This document shows, in pieces, positions 16,253-21,245 of a stretch of DNA of 21,245 nucleotides. A program made the translations under genes and the position numbers. The stretch is from positions 1-21,245 of IMG/VR virus record IMGVR_UViG_3300044613_002040; one strand, given 5' to 3'. Origin of the DNA: a virus. Position 1 is the first letter of the stretch. Each line of letters begins with the position of its first letter. The notes beneath the pieces were generated by a model, which saw only the letters and a program-made list of their open reading frames with translations, was not told the DNA's origin and did not search any database.

Positions 16253-19200
16253 ATGATTATTAATAACGATAATAACAATACAAATGAAACTCCACTACCA
16301 CAAATACCAACCAAGTCTCCTGCTTATCTAACTAAAGAACAAGGAAGACTTATTCAATCTAGATTTACTGGCTTTATTCCTTTATCTTTAGACCAAGAAC
16401 AAGCAATTGCAGATGAACAAATTAAAAACCAAATTAATGTTGAAACTAAAAACTATATGGGAACTCTTTGGTGGGATGATCCAAAACCAACCATAACCAA
16501 AGGTGAACTTATATCTCCAACAGAAAACGATAGATGGAACTTTCATGCTTGGGAAAAAAGCAAAGAATGGTTGGGTGGTATTACTGGTTTACAACCAATT
16601 CAACTAGATATTCAAAGTACTGCTTTGCGTGGAGTAGACGCAACTGGATATAATACTTGGTTGCCCGGAACTAGTTTAACACAAGAACTAGAAAAAGAAA
16701 GATTTAGAGTAGATAATAACTTTATTACTAATCGACAAAAAGAAGCAAACAATGCTATTCAATTTAGATATGGTGCTTATAATAAAGACGGAGAACCAGA
16801 GTCACAATCCACTTTAATTAAAACATTACTTGAACAAGAATACGGTGAAAAGTGGTATGATAATTTTGCTATTGGAACAAAAAACCCACAAGCATTCTTA
16901 GAGCAAGTTTATTATTTCTTAATGAACAAAGCAAACGAAACCACAGTTAAAAAAGAACTAATTGCAGATATTACAGGAAACGCAGAAACAACTAGTGAAG
17001 CAATGCAAAGATGGGTTACTCAAAATGTTATTGCTGATTACGATACTGTAAGAGATATATCTGCACAGGCTGCTCTAACTTTAGCATCTCTTGGTACTAG
17101 CACAATAGCACAAATTCCAACAGCAGCAACATGGGCTTTAAGAATACCGGGTATTGCTAAGACAGCTCAAAGATATGGAATGGCTGCAAAAAGAATTGAA
17201 GATATTTTACAAAGACAACAGGCTTTTATAAGATACTCTGGTGGTAATGTATTTAAAGCATTAAGATCCGATCTTAAACTAGCAAATACACCAATGAGAA
17301 GAGCTTTTAAAACTCTTGAAATAGGTGCAATAAGTAAACAACCAGTTAAACAAGGATCTTCAAATCCGTTTAATCCTATTTTCCAACCAAGAAACTGGAT
17401 GCAACAAAATAGATTAAAACTAATTGACAATGAAGGTGTTGTTCTTAAAGAAGGTTTATTACAAAATAGAGCACTACAAGCATTAAACAATATTGGATTA
17501 GGTTTAACTAATGTATTTACTTTAGCAGAATCAACATCAGCATTAGGACATGTCTTACAAGTTGCTAAAATAGGAGCTGCTTGGGGTGGAGTTGAAGGAT
17601 TAGCTAACTCTATTTGGTCGCAAAAATGGAAAGCTGAACAATTACTCCTACAAGAAAATAGAGATATCCCATCATTTGATTTATCTCAAACCATAGCAGA
17701 TACTGTTCTTATGGCTGGCTTTGGTTCTATCTTAGGTGTTGGTCTAGGTGCTGTTACAAGTCCTGTTAGAGGACTAATAAACCCACTTAGTGAGATCTTA
17801 GACGGCTCTTCTACACTAGGAACTAAGAATCCAAGAAGAGGTATTTTCCAGTTAATAGGACCAAACAGAGTAAGCCAAGCAAAGTGGGAACTACACAGTA
17901 TGCTTAAAAGAGCTGCTGGTGGTGGTGACTTAACACACATCCAAATAGCTAAGACAGCTAGCCTAGAACAAATTAGAATTCTAATTAAGCACCTAACAGG
18001 TGACGATACTACTGCTACACACTATCTAGATCCAAACTGGCTACAAAGTAATAATATTTCAGAACACGAAGTAAGAGCTTTAGTTGGACATGTAGTAGAT
18101 TCCTTATTACAAAGCAGTCCTGATAGAACTGTTCAACCAGTATCATCAGAACTATTTGCTGAAATTTTTGAAGGATTAGCAAAAGCAAAAGCAGAAGCAG
18201 AAGCTTCTGGTAATCCACTTCCTTCTGCTATGGATACGGATATTATTGCTGGCGTAGAGTTAAAAGAAAAACTAAGAAAATACGGAGCAACTGAAAGAGA
18301 ACCAACTGGTCCAGTAGAACTAGAGAAAACATTCTTATCAGCAGAAGAAATTGCAACAGCTGAAAAAGAACTAACAGATAAAATAACAAATAAACAAATT
18401 ACATTAGAAGAAGCTGAAGCAAGACAAAAACTTTTAAATAATGCTAGAAGAAAACTAAATGTTATTAACGATAGAACTAATAGAATTAAAGCAGCAAAAG
18501 AACAAAAGAAACTATTAGAAGAACAATATCCAAATCCAGAAGCAAGATCAGAAGAGATTTCAAGTTTACTTAATAACCTAAACAAAACAATTTCTACTGA
18601 AGAAACAAAGCTTCGAAAAAACTATAAAGAAAAAACAAATCCAGTTGTTATTGAAGAAAATACAGATGGATCTATTAGAAGAGTTGTTATTAATGGATAT
18701 GATATTAGTAATACAAGGGGTGGTTTCTTATTAACAAAATACTTAGATGTTCTAAAAAAACAAAAAGAAACATCAGCAATTAATGACGCTGCTCTTAAAA
18801 GACAAGCTAGAGAAAAACTAAATAAAGAACTAGACGCTATTGAAGCTGAAATGGATGCTTCATATAAACTAAATAAAGAAGGTAAAACAAGAGCCGAGTT
18901 AAGAAAAGACTGGGCAGAACACAAGTGGAATCAATTAAAAAATAATCCAATACTACTTGCTCAATTTGAAGAAGCTTTTACAAAAGGAATTGAAGCACAC
19001 AAACTAAGTCCTGAAGAAAGAGCTATCTCTATGAACTGGTATAATGAATTAAAGAACAATACCGGAGCTGGTAGGGTTTTCTCCAAAATGGCTACATGGG
19101 GAACAGGAACAACAGATGCTATGTATCAACTATCTGATCTTGTTTACTCTGCTTTTAGAATGGTTGATGATGGACAATTCTTTGCATACTCAGACCTAGC

Positions 19201-21245
19201 TAATCCATACCAAACCCTAAGTATTATGGAAGCTATTGGAGTTGGGTATAGAAAAGCAATGAGTATTAATTCAGCAATTGCTAGACTAAAGAAACAATAC
19301 CCAAATGCAGAAAAGAAAATTCAGCAAAGAGTTATTAGAGCTATTAGAGAAGGTAAAGACACCATAAATCCTAATGGTCTAACCGAAGATATGGTAAAAG
19401 AAGGCAACAGTCTTTTAAAAGAAACTAGAGATTTTTACAATTACGCTGCTGAACAAAGTAAAAAACTAGGTAAAAAATACGAAAACGCTTATACCTATTT
19501 CCCACAGATTCTATCTAGAAAACTAAGTAAAGAAGAAGTAGAAAGACTTGGAGTTCTTGGATATGAAGCAATGCGAGAAAAGATCAAAAAAGAAGGTATC
19601 TTATCTTGGGCAGAACTTGAAAGACTTGGTTTAATTGAAAGAGATGAAAACGGATCTATTATTAATATCCCAGAAACAAGTCTCTTCTACTTAACAGACG
19701 CTAGTGGAAAAGCTTTACCACTAGAAGAAATGCTAAAGCGTATGCCAAAAACCATTGATGAACTAAGAATCTTTGAAGCAAAACGAAGACAAGAAAGCGC
19801 AAAGGCTGGTGCTTTACCGCCAGACCTAGTAGAAGTTTTAAGTTCACCAATTAAACTGGCAACCTTATCTGACGAAGAAAAAGCAAAGGTAACAGAAAAA
19901 CTAAAGAGTATTATTGAAAGCAGTCTTAAGAGAAGTGAATCAGACGCACTTGGAAATAATATGGATCTTTGGATGGCAGGAAGAAACTTATTACTATTAA
20001 CTCAAAGAGCAAATGAATTTGGTGATACAGCTACACTAGAATGGATTGCTGCTTTAAAGAAAAACCTAAAAGAAAAACGAGGTATTGAGTTTAACGAAAC
20101 ACCAGAAAACCCAACAGTAGAAGTATTAAACTCAAAGGAAAGTGTTAAAGCAGAAGATAACCCAACTCTTAAAACAGTATTTGTTGGTAGTCCTGAAATT
20201 AAGATTACAAAAGAAAACAAAACTACAGTTGTAGATCCCGGTTCTGTATTTAAAAAGTGGGTTCCTGAAAAAGAATCAGTTGAACCAGTTATGCCAAACA
20301 TGTCCTTTACAAGCAAACTTGCCAGTGAACTTGATAAGACAAACCCATTTACAAAAGAATCACAAGAACTTGGTGTTCAATATACACAACATGTACTAGC
20401 AAAACAATTAGCTGCTAAGTTTGGATTAGAAGAACCAACAGCTTTTGCTAGAGGATTTAATCTAGAAGATATTCAAGATAGTTTAGTAACACTAGAACAT
20501 CTTATTGATTGGACAAACCACGAAGATTTTATTAATGAAGTTGAAGTACTTTATAAAACATACAAAGGAAAAATTTCAAAAGTTGATATTGGTATGGTTG
20601 TACTTGGTGGTTATGTTAGAAGAGCAAAAGAACATAACCTAAGTTTATTAAAAGCTTTAACACCAGAACAATTATATAAAGTACAAAGAGAATTCCATAA
20701 TGTTAACTTATTAACTTTAAAAGCTAGATATGAAGGTTCTCCAATTAAAGCAATTAATCCAGTTGATTTACTTAATAAAGTATTTAAGGATAGTGGTGTT
20801 AGAGTTGAAGCACTAAAGGGAAAAGCTTTATGGACTCCTACTTGGGAACATACAACAAAGTTTGAACCAAAGTCATTACGACAAGAAAAAGCTAGTTTAG
20901 AATTAGAATATCCAGATCCAACAAGTAGACCAAAAGTTGTTGAAGAACAACTAAAGCAGTATGATTTAGATATACAAAATCTAGAAACATTTGAAACACA
21001 ATGGAAAGAAACTCAACGAATTAGAAGAGAAGCTAGAAGAAATGAAACTAGAATTACTGCTATAGAAAAAGCAATTAAAAAACTAGAAGAACAAGAAACT
21101 TTTATTGAAGCAAATAAAAAAGAACTATCTGGTAAATCTAAGTCAGCTAAAAGAAAAAAAGAAACTCAATTATCTATTCTTAAAGCTAGACAAGAAGAAC
21201 TAGCAAAGGCTTTATCTACACCAACAAAACCAGTAAAGTTTAGTA
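16253..21245 (+). CDS. Giant ejection-type virion protein (gp16 position), 3' end outside window
   Basis: The frame opens at ATG 16253 and has no stop to the window end, giving at least 1664 residues (T7 gp16 has 1318). The N-terminus is polar and Asn-rich (MIINNDNNNTNETPLPQIPT). Two hydrophobic or small-residue segments lie near residues 272-300 (ALTLASLGTSTIAQIPTAATW) and 481-500 (ADTVLMAGFGSILGVGLGAV). Coiled-coil-like Lys/Glu-rich stretches occupy about 690-800 and 1540 to the end. No enzymatic motif was recognised, and there is no transglycosylase signature at the N-terminus as in T7 gp16. Position after gp14-like and lysozyme-bearing genes suggests the inner-membrane/cytoplasmic part of the ejectosome. 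A polymerase-type giant virion protein as in phage N4 cannot be excluded without the C-terminus. Confidence 0.7.
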   Translation, partial: MIINNDNNNTNETPLPQIPTKSPAYLTKEQGRLIQSRFTGFIPLSLDQEQAIADEQIKNQINVETKNYMGTLWWDDPKPTITKGELISPTENDRWNFHAWEKSKEWLGGITGLQPIQLDIQSTALRGVDATGYNTWLPGTSLTQELEKERFRVDNNFITNRQKEANNAIQFRYGAYNKDGEPESQSTLIKTLLEQEYGEKWYDNFAIGTKNPQAFLEQVYYFLMNKANETTVKKELIADITGNAETTSEAMQRWVTQNVIADYDTVRDISAQAALTLASLGTSTIAQIPTAATWALRIPGIAKTAQRYGMAAKRIEDILQRQQAFIRYSGGNVFKALRSDLKLANTPMRRAFKTLEIGAISKQPVKQGSSNPFNPIFQPRNWMQQNRLKLIDNEGVVLKEGLLQNRALQALNNIGLGLTNVFTLAESTSALGHVLQVAKIGAAWGGVEGLANSIWSQKWKAEQLLLQENRDIPSFDLSQTIADTVLMAGFGSILGVGLGAVTSPVRGLINPLSEILDGSSTLGTKNPRRGIFQLIGPNRVSQAKWELHSMLKRAAGGGDLTHIQIAKTASLEQIRILIKHLTGDDTTATHYLDPNWLQSNNISEHEVRALVGHVVDSLLQSSPDRTVQPVSSELFAEIFEGLAKAKAEAEASGNPLPSAMDTDIIAGVELKEKLRKYGATEREPTGPVELEKTFLSAEEIATAEKELTDKITNKQITLEEAEARQKLLNNARRKLNVINDRTNRIKAAKEQKKLLEEQYPNPEARSEEISSLLNNLNKTISTEETKLRKNYKEKTNPVVIEENTDGSIRRVVINGYDISNTRGGFLLTKYLDVLKKQKETSAINDAALKRQAREKLNKELDAIEAEMDASYKLNKEGKTRAELRKDWAEHKWNQLKNNPILLAQFEEAFTKGIEAHKLSPEERAISMNWYNELKNNTGAGRVFSKMATWGTGTTDAMYQLSDLVYSAFRMVDDGQFFAYSDLANPYQTLSIMEAIGVGYRKAMSINSAIARLKKQYPNAEKKIQQRVIRAIREGKDTINPNGLTEDMVKEGNSLLKETRDFYNYAAEQSKKLGKKYENAYTYFPQILSRKLSKEEVERLGVLGYEAMREKIKKEGILSWAELERLGLIERDENGSIINIPETSLFYLTDASGKALPLEEMLKRMPKTIDELRIFEAKRRQESAKAGALPPDLVEVLSSPIKLATLSDEEKAKVTEKLKSIIESSLKRSESDALGNNMDLWMAGRNLLLLTQRANEFGDTATLEWIAALKKNLKEKRGIEFNETPENPTVEVLNSKESVKAEDNPTLKTVFVGSPEIKITKENKTTVVDPGSVFKKWVPEKESVEPVMPNMSFTSKLASELDKTNPFTKESQELGVQYTQHVLAKQLAAKFGLEEPTAFARGFNLEDIQDSLVTLEHLIDWTNHEDFINEVEVLYKTYKGKISKVDIGMVVLGGYVRRAKEHNLSLLKALTPEQLYKVQREFHNVNLLTLKARYEGSPIKAINPVDLLNKVFKDSGVRVEALKGKALWTPTWEHTTKFEPKSLRQEKASLELEYPDPTSRPKVVEEQLKQYDLDIQNLETFETQWKETQRIRREARRNETRITAIEKAIKKLEEQETFIEANKKELSGKSKSAKRKKETQLSILKARQEELAKALSTPTKPVKFS

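Noticed and set aside
17167-20316. Several minus-strand open frames of 67-150 codons
   Set aside because: They lie opposite the giant + strand gene, have low-complexity Ser/Leu/Phe-rich translations typical of antisense reading of Lys/Glu-rich codons, and lack ribosome binding sites.
1-21245. CRISPR array, insertion sequence or prophage attachment site
   Set aside because: No regularly spaced repeats, transposase motifs, terminal inverted repeats or integrase gene are visible.

Overview
The window is one strand of a phage genome. All credible genes read on the + strand, they are packed end to end, and most start codons overlap or sit within about 20 bases of the previous stop. The gene set is that of a T7-like short-tailed phage (podovirus): the C-terminal end of a tail tubular protein, a tail fibre with a T7 gp17-type N-terminal anchor, small membrane/lysis-type proteins, the two terminase subunits, and a set of internal (ejection) virion proteins. 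Base composition is strongly AT-rich, with A/T-ending codons, so the host is probably an AT-rich bacterium. The style resembles podoviruses of marine alphaproteobacteria such as SAR11, but that host assignment is inference only.

Layout. 2-526: tail tubular protein B, 5' end missing. 539-3523: 994-aa tail fibre. 3535-4270: two overlapping membrane genes, a 1-TM/coiled-coil protein and a lipoprotein that also has an internal TM segment (holin/spanin candidates). 4248-7852: a block of fibre- or adhesin-like structural genes (237, 422, 141, 343 and 53 aa), including a very glycine-rich probable adhesin. 7855-7965: a 36-aa single-TM protein. 7968-8198: terminase small subunit, in an unusually GC-rich patch that continues into a 100-base, hairpin-bearing intergenic region. 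8299-9981: terminase large subunit. 9981-10694, 10697-11803, 11823-16217 and 16253 to the end: four consecutive genes read as ejection proteins. The third carries a C-terminal GH24 lysozyme domain. The fourth is at least 1664 aa and runs off the window.

How the genes work together. The tube end, fibre and adhesins would attach the particle. The ejection proteins would form the trans-envelope conduit, with the lysozyme domain opening the peptidoglycan. TerS/TerL package DNA. The small membrane proteins probably act in lysis. No polymerase, integrase, capsid, portal, tRNA or CRISPR is present.

Most notable signals: (1) CCWGG is absent from the whole window, and all 15 Pro-Gly dipeptides use CCC or CCG although proline is otherwise almost always CCA/CCT, which looks like selection against that restriction/methylation site. 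(2) The terS patch is GC-rich, structured and flanked by a 13-base direct repeat. (3) The lipoprotein has a spanin-like but not standard topology. (4) The gene order differs from T7: an adhesin block separates the lysis genes from the terminase, and the ejection genes follow the terminase.
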